Positions 17,311 to 25,914 of a stretch of DNA of 64,000 bases are shown here, piece after piece; within the stretch, counting starts at the first letter, position 1, and every line of letters starts with the position of its first letter. Under the pieces are notes generated by a model that was not told the DNA's origin, searched no databases, and was given only the letters and a program-made list of their open reading frames with translations. The translations under genes and the position numbers were made by a program. Where the stretch lies: the NCBI GenBank assembly GCA_964542535.1, contig CAZIUE010000002.1, forward strand, positions 1-64,000, read 5' to 3'. This DNA is from Pseudopelobacter sp964542535. Its GTDB lineage: Bacteria; Desulfobacterota; Desulfuromonadia; Geobacterales; Pseudopelobacteraceae.

Positions 17311-19716
17311 ATGAACGTTACCTATAACTGGCTCAAGGAATTCGTTGATTTTGATCTGGCCCCCGAACCGCTGGCCGACCTGCTGACCATGCTCGGCCTG
17401 GAGGTGGAGGGTATGAACGTGCTCGGCTCAGGCATGGACGACGTGGTTGTCGCCCGCGTGGAGTCGCGCCAGCAGCATCCCAATGCTGACAAGCTCTCCC
17501 TCTGTAAGGTCTCCACCGGATCGGAACTGCTGGACATCGTCTGTGGTGCCCAGAACTTTGCCGCCGGGGATACGGTGGCCCTGGCGCGTATCGGCGCCGT
17601 ACTGCCGGGCGACTTCAAGATCAAGAAATCCAAGATTCGCGGCCAGGAGTCCTTCGGCATGCTCTGTTCGGAAAAGGAACTGGGGCTTGCCGAGGAGAGC
17701 AGCGGCATCATGATCCTCCCGCCGGGGCTGGAGCTGGGGCAGCCGCTCTTCCAGGCCCTGGGACTGAAGGACACACTCTACGAAATCGGACTGACCCCCA
17801 ACCGGGCCGACTGTCTGAGCGCCATCGGCATTGCCCGGGAAATCGCCGCCAAGCTCGGCGCCGGCCTCACCCTCCCCCAGGCGCTGGTGTCGGAAGGAGC
17901 CCAGCCGGTGGAGGAGAGCATCGGCGTGACCGTGGAGGATGGAAAACTCTGCCCCCGCTATGCGGCCCGCCATATCTCCGGCTGCAGCATCGCCCCCTCT
18001 CCGGACTGGCTGGTCAAGCGGCTGAGTGCCCTCGGCATCCGTTCCATCAACAATGTGGTTGATGTCACCAACCTGGTAATGATGGAGCTGGGGCAGCCGC
18101 TGCACGCCTTCGATTGTGACCGGCTCTCCGGCAGCCGCATCGTCGTACGCCGCGCCGCCCAGGGAGAAACGTTCGTCACCCTGGATGGCCAGGAACGTAC
18201 GCTTACCAATCAGGACCTGGTCATTTGCGATGCCGAGCGCCCCGTTGCCCTGGCCGGGGTCATGGGGGGGCTTAACTCGGAAATCGAGCCTGAAACCACC
18301 ACGGTACTGCTGGAGAGCGCCTGCTTCAGGCCGGCCGCAATCCGCGCCACTGCCAAGCGCCTCGGCCTGCATACCGAATCGTCTCACCGGTTCGAGCGGG
18401 GCATCGATATCGAAGGCGTGACCTTTGCCCTCGACCGTGCCGCGTCACTCATTGCCCAGCTGGCCGGCGGCACGGTTTCCCGGGGGGCTCTGGACATCTA
18501 CCCCGGCAGGCGGGAGCCGTTATCCATCACCCTTCGCCCCCAGCGGGCCAACGCCCTGATCGGCATCTCCCTGGAAACGGCCGAGATCATCCGCATCCTT
18601 ACCAACCTGAACTTCACGGTGCGTGAGCTCGGCGACGGTAACCTGGAAGTCGTGGCACCCAGTTACCGGGTGGACATTGAACGTGAGATCGATCTGGTGG
18701 AGGAGATCGCCCGTCTGAACGGCTTCGACCGGATCCCGGTCAGCATGCCTCTGGCTCGGGTCGCTTCAGACCGACCCACGCTTCACCAGGTTCAGCAGCG
18801 TACCCTGCGTGATGCCCTGGTTTCCCAGGGGATGCACGAGATCATCACCTACAGCTTCACCGACCCCGGGGTCGCCGACAAATTGCTCCTGCCTGCCGAC
18901 GACCCGCGTCGCTCGGTCATCCGTCTGGCCAACCCCCTGGTGGAGGAGCAGTCGGTTATGCGCACCTCGCTCCTTCCTGGTCTTCTGGAGACGGTCAGCC
19001 GCAACGGCAAGTTCCGTTCGCTGGACCTGCGGTTCTTTGAAATGCGCCGGGTATACCTGCCCCAGCCGGGAGAGGAGATGCCCCGGGAACCGCTGCGCAT
19101 CGCCGCGGCCCTGACCGGTTCCCGCGAACGGGAAGGGTGGTGCCATGGCACGGACGCCATGGATTTTTACGATGCAAAGGGGATCGTGGAGAATCTCCTC
19201 GACCTGCTCCATATCGAGGGGGTTAAATGGGTCGCCGACACTCCCGAGCCGTACTACCACCCGGGCAAGTCGTGCAGCATCATGGCCGGCAGGGAACGCA
19301 TTGGAACCATGGGAGAGATTCACCCCGCGGTGCAGGAGGCTTTTGACCTGGACAGGGCGGTGTTCTGCTTCGAGCTGGATTTCGACATACTGATCGGCTG
19401 CTGCCGCGGCAAGGCCGGCATCACCGTGCCGTCACGCTTTCCCGACAGTACCCGCGACATGGCCCTGCTGGTTCCCGAAGAAACCCCCGCGGAACGGATC
19501 CTCGACTGCATTAAGGGGGTCAAGGCCCGTGAGATCGAGCAGGTGGAGATTTTTGACGTCTACCGGGGCAGCGGCATTCCGGAGGGGTTCAAGAGCATTG
19601 CCATCCGTATCCGGTACCGGTCCTTTGACCGCACCCTGCTGGACGAGGAGATCGCCGCCATCCATGCAAGGGTTCGCGACAGCCTTGTTAATAAGGTAAA
19701 CGTATCAATAAGATAA
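17311..19716 (+). CDS. pheT: Phenylalanyl-tRNA synthetase beta subunit
   Basis: The 801-aa beta subunit, with an N-terminal tRNA-binding OB domain (VVVARVESRQQHPNADKLSLCKV), a B3/B4 editing domain (SINNVVDVTNLVMMELGQPLHAFD), a B5 domain, a class II-like core and a C-terminal ferredoxin-fold anticodon-binding domain ending in VRDSLVNKVNVSIR. It partners PheS. Full length with no interruption. Confidence 0.96.
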   Translation: MNVTYNWLKEFVDFDLAPEPLADLLTMLGLEVEGMNVLGSGMDDVVVARVESRQQHPNADKLSLCKVSTGSELLDIVCGAQNFAAGDTVALARIGAVLPGDFKIKKSKIRGQESFGMLCSEKELGLAEESSGIMILPPGLELGQPLFQALGLKDTLYEIGLTPNRADCLSAIGIAREIAAKLGAGLTLPQALVSEGAQPVEESIGVTVEDGKLCPRYAARHISGCSIAPSPDWLVKRLSALGIRSINNVVDVTNLVMMELGQPLHAFDCDRLSGSRIVVRRAAQGETFVTLDGQERTLTNQDLVICDAERPVALAGVMGGLNSEIEPETTTVLLESACFRPAAIRATAKRLGLHTESSHRFERGIDIEGVTFALDRAASLIAQLAGGTVSRGALDIYPGRREPLSITLRPQRANALIGISLETAEIIRILTNLNFTVRELGDGNLEVVAPSYRVDIEREIDLVEEIARLNGFDRIPVSMPLARVASDRPTLHQVQQRTLRDALVSQGMHEIITYSFTDPGVADKLLLPADDPRRSVIRLANPLVEEQSVMRTSLLPGLLETVSRNGKFRSLDLRFFEMRRVYLPQPGEEMPREPLRIAAALTGSREREGWCHGTDAMDFYDAKGIVENLLDLLHIEGVKWVADTPEPYYHPGKSCSIMAGRERIGTMGEIHPAVQEAFDLDRAVFCFELDFDILIGCCRGKAGITVPSRFPDSTRDMALLVPEETPAERILDCIKGVKAREIEQVEIFDVYRGSGIPEGFKSIAIRIRYRSFDRTLLDEEIAAIHARVRDSLVNKVNVSIR

Positions 19717-19723
19717 AAACCTG

Positions 19724-19752
19724 TTGCGAAATACATTTGCCCATGCTATATA
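19724..19752 (+). promoter_or_regulatory. Promoter of ihfA
   Basis: TTGCGA (19724-19729), a 17-nt spacer and TATATA (19747-19752), placed just after pheT, so ihfA can be expressed apart from the synthetase genes. Confidence 0.6.
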
Positions 19753-19797
19753 GGTTTTCCTTTTTAGCGCTTACGAAAGAACCAGATTGAGGTTGTC

Positions 19798-20091
19798 ATG
19801 ACCAAGGCCGACATCGTCGAAAGAATTCACCAGAAAATAGGCTTCTCGAAAAAAGAGTCCGCCGAGATGGTGGAAACGGTTTTCAGCATCATCAAGAATA
19901 CGCTGGAAACGGGCGAAAAAATCAAAATTGCCGGTTTCGGGAATTTTGTAGTCAAGCAGAAGGCTGACCGCAGGGGGCGCAACCCACAGACTGGTGAAAC
20001 CATTACGATCGCAGCTCGTCGCATTCTGACGTTCAAGCCAAGTCAGGTGCTCAAGAATGCCATCAACTTTGAAAATAACGAGAGCGCCTAG
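19798..20091 (+). CDS. ihfA: Integration host factor alpha subunit (HU/IHF family)
   Basis: A 97-aa DNA-bending protein of the HU/IHF family, MTKADIVERIHQKIGFSKKESAEMVE. The conserved beta-arm carries GRNPQTGETITIAARRILTFKPSQ. Position directly after pheT and next to a MerR gene is the classical ihfA (himA) context. IHF bends DNA at sigma-54 promoters and recombination sites, consistent with the sigma-54-like elements elsewhere in this window. Confidence 0.93.
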   Translation: MTKADIVERIHQKIGFSKKESAEMVETVFSIIKNTLETGEKIKIAGFGNFVVKQKADRRGRNPQTGETITIAARRILTFKPSQVLKNAINFENNESA

Positions 20092-20103
20092 CGGGTCAGG
20101 GGC

Positions 20104-20475
20104 ATGAGTAACGCCTGCTCCGACAAGTTGTATTACAAGATCGGTGAAGTGGCGCAGGTGGTGGGAGTCAAGGCTTCGGTGCTTAGATTCTGGGAAAGTG
20201 AATTTGAATTTCTCCGACCCGAAAAAAGCAGTACCGGCCAGAGGCTCTATACGGCAAAAGAAGTTACCCTCCTGCACGAGGTCAAGCGCCTTCTTTATTC
20301 CGAAAAATTCACCATTGAAGGTGTTAAAAAAAAGATCAGCCGCCATGGACGGATTCGTGGTGGAGATATGGTATCCAACCAGGATTCGGAAGCAGTGTAC
20401 TACGGCCTTCTGAAGGATATCAAATCAGAGCTTCTGGCGCTTCGGAGCCAGTTGCGGGAAAGTTTCGGTGCGTAG
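20104..20475 (+). CDS. MerR family transcriptional regulator
   Basis: A 123-aa regulator with a winged HTH at residues about 9-78 (YYKIGEVAQVVGVKASVLRFWESEF, then TGQRLYTAKEVTLLHEVKRLL). Its C-terminus is short and lacks metal-binding cysteines, so this is an effector-free or protein-sensing MerR type. It follows ihfA by 12 nt. Its last codons and TAG stop lie inside the tRNA-Pro gene: the stop (20473-20475) corresponds to tRNA positions 8-10. The target genes are unknown. Confidence 0.9.
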   Translation: MSNACSDKLYYKIGEVAQVVGVKASVLRFWESEFEFLRPEKSSTGQRLYTAKEVTLLHEVKRLLYSEKFTIEGVKKKISRHGRIRGGDMVSNQDSEAVYYGLLKDIKSELLALRSQLRESFGA

Positions 20476-20542
20476 CGCAGCCTGGTAGCGCACTAGACTG
20501 GGGGTCTAGTGGTCGCTGGTTCGAATCCAGTCGCACCGACCA
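20466..20542 (+). tRNA. tRNA-Pro (anticodon GGG)
   Basis: Acceptor CGGTGCG pairs with CGCACCG, the D arm is GCGC/GCGC, the anticodon stem CTAGA/TCTAG encloses loop CTGGGGG (anticodon GGG, proline), the T arm is CTGG-TTCGAAT-CCAG, and CCA is encoded. Its first 10 nt overlap the 3' end of the MerR gene, so the two cannot come intact from one RNA molecule. Confidence 0.97.
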
Positions 20543-20546
20543 TAAA

Positions 20547-20586
20547 AACAAGGGGTTAGCTTTCATGAGCTAACCCCTTGTTTCGT
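20547..20586 (+). terminator. Terminator after tRNA-Pro
   Basis: A 15-bp perfect stem AACAAGGGGTTAGCT/AGCTAACCCCTTGTT, loop 6 nt, followed by TTCGTT. It closes the ihfA-merR-tRNA unit. The following 134 nt show nothing further. Confidence 0.9.
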
Positions 20587-20720
20587 TACCTGCGCCAAGA
20601 ATGTGTTAATCCTGTCTTGTTGCGCGCAGTACGGGTGAACCCCCATGATTTTTCGCCCCTTGTGACATTAGTCTGGAGCGCGTCCTGTGTGTTGAGGGTG
20701 AAACGGGCGGAGCCAGGTGA

Positions 20721-21044
20721 ATGAACGGCGGCAGGTTCTGGTCCCAGGCAAGGCTTCTGCCGCTGATGCTGGGAAAAGTACTGGCGGGTATGGCAACGGT
20801 GACCGGCTGTACCATGGTGCTGTTGAACCTGACCAGGCGCGGTGATGCGTCGCTGGCGGAAAACCTGGCATGGCTGGTGCTGGGTGGGATTGGGATACTG
20901 ATTTTCCAGCTCTGCTCCGGTGCCCTGAAGAGACGATCTCCCGGAGCAGGTAACCAGGACCGGCATGCCAGTCTTCTTGCCTGGGGGCTCCTCGTGCTGC
21001 GTGCCCTGGGCTTTCTTCTGGTCAGCCATCTCGTGGCCCGCTGA
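20721..21044 (+). CDS. Small membrane protein of unknown function
   Basis: A 107-aa predicted protein with three hydrophobic segments, about residues 12-36 (LLPLMLGKVLAGMATVTGCTMVLL), 49-68 (LAWLVLGGIGILIFQLCSGAL) and 86-104. A weak AGGTGA site lies just before the ATG. The hydrophobic pattern and the lack of a better frame on either strand favour a real gene, but no family is recognised and an open frame on the opposite strand covers the same DNA. Confidence 0.55.
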   Translation: MNGGRFWSQARLLPLMLGKVLAGMATVTGCTMVLLNLTRRGDASLAENLAWLVLGGIGILIFQLCSGALKRRSPGAGNQDRHASLLAWGLLVLRALGFLLVSHLVAR

Positions 21045-21107
21045 CACCACCGGAAGAGCCTCGTTGCGGTGGATTCCCTTTTCCCCTTTCCTGTGGCTGT
21101 GGTATAG

Positions 21108-21653
21108 ATGCCGGTTATGCGTATGGAACAAAAGAGCGCCGTCCGCGGCCATGAGTACTGGATGCGGCGGGCCATCGCCGAGGCGGACAAGGCCAGGGAG
21201 AAGAACGAAGTACCCATCGGCTGCGTGATCGTCCGGGAGAACCGGATCATCGCCCGGGGCCATAACCTGCGGGAGAGCTCCCGTGACCCTTCCGCCCATG
21301 CTGAGATGATAGCCATCCGCAAGGCAGCCCGGAAACTTTCTTCCTGGCGGCTGCTGGACACAACCCTTTACGTCACTCTGGAACCCTGCACCATGTGTAT
21401 GGGCGCCGTCATCTTGGCGCGCATCCCCCGTGTCGTATTCGGCTGCCTTGACCCCAAGGGGGGGGCAGCCGGTTCCCTCTTCGATCTCTCCAACGACCCC
21501 CGCCTGAATCACCGTGTGGAGCTGCTGTCTGGAGTTCTGGAAGCGGACTGCTCGTCCCTCCTGAGCGGTTTTTTCGCCGCACTGCGCCGCCGCCGGCGCG
21601 CCGAGCGGCTCACCGGCGTGACTGGGCCTGACGAAATTCCTCCGGTGTGTTGA
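21108..21653 (+). CDS. tadA: tRNA-specific adenosine deaminase
   Basis: Converts A34 to inosine in tRNA-Arg(ACG). The zinc and catalytic motifs of the cytidine-deaminase fold are clear: HAE at residues 64-66 in PSAHAEM, and PCTMC at 93-97. The core ends in a GAAGSLFDLSNDPRLNHRVEL block, the usual TadA signature. ATG codons at 21108, 21117 and 21123 are all possible starts. The 3' end overlaps convergent mobA by 44 nt. Confidence 0.93.
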   Translation: MPVMRMEQKSAVRGHEYWMRRAIAEADKAREKNEVPIGCVIVRENRIIARGHNLRESSRDPSAHAEMIAIRKAARKLSSWRLLDTTLYVTLEPCTMCMGAVILARIPRVVFGCLDPKGGAAGSLFDLSNDPRLNHRVELLSGVLEADCSSLLSGFFAALRRRRRAERLTGVTGPDEIPPVC

Positions 21654-22248
21654 GGTTGCGGAAGGATTCACCGGCGCCGGGGATTGCGTCGAGCAGCTTA
21701 CGGGGAACCAGGACGGTACGCAGGTTGTTCAGCAGGATCAGGATGCTGCGGTCGCCATGTTCGATGACCTGCCGTGCCCTGTCATGCGCAGAGACGGCAT
21801 AGACCGCGTGCAGCGGCTCGAAAAAACCCTCCCCGTTCAGCGGCACCACAGCCTCTGCCTCCCGGTCGTAATCGCAGAGCATCCTGATCAGAGTCGGATT
21901 CAGGAACGGCATGTCGCACGCAGCCACGAATATGCGCTCCGTGGAGCTGGCGCCCATGGCTGCGTGCAGACCGGCGATGGAGCCGGCCCCCGGGTAGTGG
22001 TCGGCCACTGTGCGGCAGGGAAGAAAGGCGTAGTCCGCCGGCGTGTTGGTGACGATCAGGATCTCGTCGAAAAGCCTGCGCATGGTCCGGTAAACCTGCT
22101 CGATCAGCGGAATGCCGCCAAGTCTCAGCAGCGCCTTGTTGCAGCCCATGCGGCTGGAGACTCCGCCGGCGAGAATCACGCCGGTCACCCCGCCGATCCC
22201 GGACCTGTCATCTGTGCATTCCGCCGGTTCCTGCTCGAATGAGACCAT
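21610..22248 (-). CDS. mobA: Molybdenum cofactor guanylyltransferase
   Basis: Transfers GMP from GTP to molybdopterin to make the MGD cofactor of enzymes such as formate dehydrogenase and nitrate reductase. The 212-aa protein has the nucleotide-binding GVILAGGVSSRMGCNKALL motif, DHYPGAGSIAGLHAAM and a metal-binding ACDMPFLNP. The start at 22248 (MVSFEQEPAE) has GGGAGGAGG directly upstream and is preferred to an in-frame codon at 22302. It converges on tadA. Confidence 0.88.
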   Translation of the reverse strand: MVSFEQEPAECTDDRSGIGGVTGVILAGGVSSRMGCNKALLRLGGIPLIEQVYRTMRRLFDEILIVTNTPADYAFLPCRTVADHYPGAGSIAGLHAAMGASSTERIFVAACDMPFLNPTLIRMLCDYDREAEAVVPLNGEGFFEPLHAVYAVSAHDRARQVIEHGDRSILILLNNLRTVLVPRKLLDAIPGAGESFRNLNTPEEFRQAQSRR

Positions 22249-22563
22249 CGCCTCCTCCCTGCGTTCCGGGTGTTCCCCTGGCCTACACCGGTCCATCAGC
22301 ACCCCACACTCTCAGGCCCGTCGAGGGGCGTGTCAGGGGAGTCGTTCGGTGACGCCTTTCGGCTGATGTGACTTATAGTACATTTCCCCGGCCGCCGACA
22401 ACGGTTCCGACCGCATTGCCCCGAATGCGGCCTTCTTTACCCCATGTGCGTCATCAAACGTTTCAGCCGTGTAGCCCTCAGGCGCGGCCATCCCCTACTT
22501 GAATCACAAATCGGGTCGAATTGCTCCTTCGGCCGGGAAGCGGGCGCGCAAAGTTCTGGACTC
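22249..22563. other. Intergenic region between mobA and the secreted protein gene
   Basis: No convincing gene in these 315 nt. A CCGCATT/AATGCGG hairpin followed by CCTTCTTT (22413-22437) could be a weak plus-strand terminator. The leader of mobA (minus strand) is long enough for a cis-regulatory RNA, but no molybdenum cofactor riboswitch pattern is recognised. Confidence 0.4.
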
Positions 22564-22579
22564 AGGCATGCAAGTTGCT
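22564..22579 (+). promoter_or_regulatory. Sigma-54-like promoter of the secreted protein gene
   Basis: AGGCATGCAAGTTGCT matches the -24/-12 consensus well: GG at 22565-22566, exactly 10 nt, then GC at 22577-22578 inside TTGCT. The start of transcription would be near 22590, 31 nt before the gene. Confidence 0.65.
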
Positions 22580-22620
22580 GTAGGTTTTAAAAAACTGATC
22601 AATCAGGAGGAATTACGCGT

Positions 22621-23364
22621 ATGAAAAAGGGATTCTTGCTCTTCGGCGCAGCGGCTCTCTCGCTGCCCGTGCCCGCGTTGGCCGGAGTGAACGTCAACGT
22701 CAACCTGGGTGTTCCCGCGCCCGTAGTGGTTGCCTCGCCCCCCCCCGTGGTGGTCGCCGCTCCGCCGGCCGTGGTGTTTTCCAGTCCGCCCCTTTTCCTG
22801 GCGCCGCCGCGGCTGGGGATCTATGTGGGGGTAGGGGTTCCCTACGACATCGTCTTTGCCGACAACTTCTATTACCTCAACTACCGTAACACCTGGTACC
22901 GTTCCCATCATTACAACGGCCCCTGGGCCGGTGTTCGTCAGGAACGGCTGCCGCTGGTGGTGCGCCGCCAGGGGGTGGAATACATCCGCAGCCACCGCGA
23001 TCGCGAGTACCGCGACTACAACCGTGGTCATGATCACTATCGTGGCAGGTATTTCAGGCCGGACTATGGCGGCCGGCCGGTGTTCGTGGATACGCGCAAG
23101 CAGGGGCGTGGCCCCTGGGCTGGGATTGAGCGTGGGCCGCACGAGGGTGATCAGAGGAGGGATCACGCTTACGATCGACGCGACCTGAGAGCGGAGCAGA
23201 AAGATGAACGGCGGGAACTGAAAGACGCTTACAAGCGCGAAAAACGGGAGCGGCAGGAGGCATACAAGCATGACATGCGTGACCTCAAGGCCGACCACAA
23301 GCAGGAACAGCGCCAGTTGCGCGAAGTTCAGCGGCACGAGCAGGAGCGGGGCAGACGCCGGTAA
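22621..23364 (+). CDS. Secreted Pro/Val-rich protein with a charged C-terminus
   Basis: A 247-aa protein with a clear signal peptide (MKKGFLLFGAAALSLPVPALAG, cleavage after about residue 21). A valine/proline-rich segment follows with repeats of PVVVASPPPVVVAAPP type (about 30-62), then a Tyr/Trp-rich middle (NFYYLNYRNTWYRSHHYNGPWAG). The C-terminal third is very highly charged and probably helical, rich in Lys, Arg, Glu and Asp with repeats of ERRELKDAYKREKRERQEAYK type. Likely periplasmic or surface-attached. An AGGAGG ribosome site and a sigma-54-like promoter precede it. No enzymatic family is recognised; the role is unknown. Confidence 0.75.
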   Translation: MKKGFLLFGAAALSLPVPALAGVNVNVNLGVPAPVVVASPPPVVVAAPPAVVFSSPPLFLAPPRLGIYVGVGVPYDIVFADNFYYLNYRNTWYRSHHYNGPWAGVRQERLPLVVRRQGVEYIRSHRDREYRDYNRGHDHYRGRYFRPDYGGRPVFVDTRKQGRGPWAGIERGPHEGDQRRDHAYDRRDLRAEQKDERRELKDAYKREKRERQEAYKHDMRDLKADHKQEQRQLREVQRHEQERGRRR

Positions 23365-23385
23365 AACGTCCTGTGCTTGGTGATA

Positions 23386-23426
23386 CGACAAGAGCCCCAC
23401 CGGTTTCCCCGGTGGGGCTCTTGTCG
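23386..23426. terminator. Bidirectional terminator between the secreted protein gene and lysC
   Basis: An 18-bp perfect inverted repeat (CGACAAGAGCCCCACCGG and its complement) with a 5-nt loop between the two convergent genes. Confidence 0.85.
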
Positions 23427-23447
23427 AGTTTGGTGCCTGAGAGAAAA

Positions 23448-24662
<1,215 letters not shown>

Positions 24663-24720
24663 ACTTCAGGTGCTCTCTTTCCGGGAAGTGGTGCCCGTCA
24701 TCGCGTGTGGCGGACTCCAT

Positions 24721-24750
24721 GGTATACCAGACAAAACCGGATCAGGTCAA
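24721..24750 (-). promoter_or_regulatory. Promoter of lysC
   Basis: On the minus strand TTGACC (24750-24745), an 18-nt spacer and TATACC (24726-24721). The -35 hexamer lies in the last codons of tsaE. Confidence 0.55.
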
Positions 24751-25236
24751 AGCCTTTCTGGCTGTTTGTCGGGCTGCCAGCCGCTCCAGCAGCTCCTCCG
24801 GGGCGGTACCCCGCGCCTCGAAGACGATGCGGCGCCGGTCGTCGCCATCGTGCAGGAAGGTTATGGACAGCCGTTCTGGCGGCAGCAGCTCCTCCAGCCG
24901 CTCGGCCCACTCCGCCAGGCAGATCCCCGGCCCCTGGAAGTACTCCTCGAAGCCCAGTTCGTCGATTTCACGGCTGGAGGAGAAACGGTAGAAATCGAAA
25001 TGGTACAGGGGCGGGGTACCCGGATACTCGTTCATGATAGCGAAGGTAGGGCTGGCCACCAGGTGAGAGCTTTCCGGAGCGGCGCCCGCCACCACCCCTC
25101 TGGTGAAGCAGGTCTTGCCCCCCCCCAGTTCTCCGCACAGGGCAACGAAGATTCCGGGAATGAGCAGCTCCCCCAGGCATCGCCCCACCGCTTCGGTTTC
25201 TCCGGGGGACGCGGTGGTCAGGGAGAGGCACTTCAT
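24742..25236 (-). CDS. tsaE: tRNA threonylcarbamoyladenosine biosynthesis ATPase TsaE
   Basis: P-loop ATPase that works with TsaB and TsaD to make t6A37 in tRNA. The 164-aa protein carries the Walker A motif ALCGELGGGKTCFTRG at about residues 32-47, then the family blocks VASPTFAIMNEYPG, LYHFDFYRF and CLAEWAERLEELLP. The start at 25236 overlaps the stop of the CBS gene (ATGA); the frame open further upstream is a shadow. t6A is also the substrate of MtaB encoded near the left end. Confidence 0.93.
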   Translation of the reverse strand: MKCLSLTTASPGETEAVGRCLGELLIPGIFVALCGELGGGKTCFTRGVVAGAAPESSHLVASPTFAIMNEYPGTPPLYHFDFYRFSSSREIDELGFEEYFQGPGICLAEWAERLEELLPPERLSITFLHDGDDRRRIVFEARGTAPEELLERLAARQTARKALT

Positions 25237-25691
25237 CGGCTGCTCAGGTTGCGGATGATGTCGATGCGGGAGAGGATCCCGACCAGCTTGCCGCCATCCA
25301 GCACCGGCAGGGCGTTTAGCCTGCGGTTGCTCATGATATCGGCCGCCGTGCTGACCGGCGCGTCCGGGGCGATGCTGATCAGGTCGCGGGAGTAGATCTC
25401 GCCCACCTTCTGGGCGGTGATCCGCTGCACGTCCCGCTGCAGGCTCTTCTCCCCTCCCAGGGGGATGACCCAGTCGAACAGGGAGATGACCGTGGGGATG
25501 TGCAGGCTGCGCCCCTGCTCGATCAAGTCCGATTCGGTGACGATGCCGAGGGGGACGCCGTGGTCGTCCACCACCGGCAGGCTGCCGATGTGATGCTCTT
25601 TGAACAGTTCCGCCAGCTCCCTCAGGCTGGTCTCCGGGGTTACGGTAATGACCTCCCGGGTCATGATATCTGCGACAGTCTGCATGGGCAT
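25233..25691 (-). CDS. CBS-domain pair protein
   Basis: A 152-aa protein made almost only of two CBS motifs, which bind adenosyl nucleotides. Motif one is at residues about 7-60 (VADIMTREVITVTPETSLRELAELFKEHHIGSLPVVD), motif two at about 95-150 (VGEIYSRDLISIAPDAPVSTAADIMSNRRLNALPVLD). No effector domain is attached, so it probably senses nucleotide state and acts on a partner. Two ATG codons are possible (25691, 25685), with GGAG upstream. It overlaps tsaE by 4 nt. The 5' side holds a structured RNA candidate. Confidence 0.88.
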   Translation of the reverse strand: MPMQTVADIMTREVITVTPETSLRELAELFKEHHIGSLPVVDDHGVPLGIVTESDLIEQGRSLHIPTVISLFDWVIPLGGEKSLQRDVQRITAQKVGEIYSRDLISIAPDAPVSTAADIMSNRRLNALPVLDGGKLVGILSRIDIIRNLSSR

Positions 25692-25716
25692 TCTCCTTGG
25701 AATTGATTCTCTGTGC

Positions 25717-25897
25717 GGCAGTCGGGGGTATCCGCTTTCCGCTCCGGATCCCTGCTCCTGTGGTTCCGCGGCTCATTTCGCGCCAGCCGGAAACTCACCC
25801 TGGCGGGTTCAGACAGTCCGGCTGCCCCATGCTCCATTTCGCCGGGAACCACGACGGAGCAGTGATAAGTCGCTCTCTGCGGACACCCCCGACTGCC
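25717..25897 (-). ncRNA. 181-nt rod-shaped structured RNA, 6S RNA candidate
   Basis: Three nested helices fold the whole 181 nt. The closing stem pairs 25717-25735 with 25879-25897 (19 bp). A middle stem pairs 25752-25758 with 25856-25862 (CTGCTCC/GGAGCAG) and 25760-25767 with 25845-25852 (GTGGTTCC/GGAACCAC). An inner stem pairs 25784-25791 with 25817-25824 (CAGCCGGA/TCCGGCTG), and the top carries an ACCC-TGGC-GGGT hairpin. Symmetric 16/16-nt and asymmetric 16/20-nt bubbles separate the stems. The one imperfect closing pair is an A-C mismatch on the plus strand but a G-U wobble on the minus strand, so the RNA is most likely minus-strand. Length and rod-with-bubble shape match 6S RNA, the RNA polymerase regulator. 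A cis-regulatory leader of the CBS gene is the alternative. Confidence 0.6.
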
Positions 25898-25914
25898 GGA
25901 TGCTGGTTTGAGGG

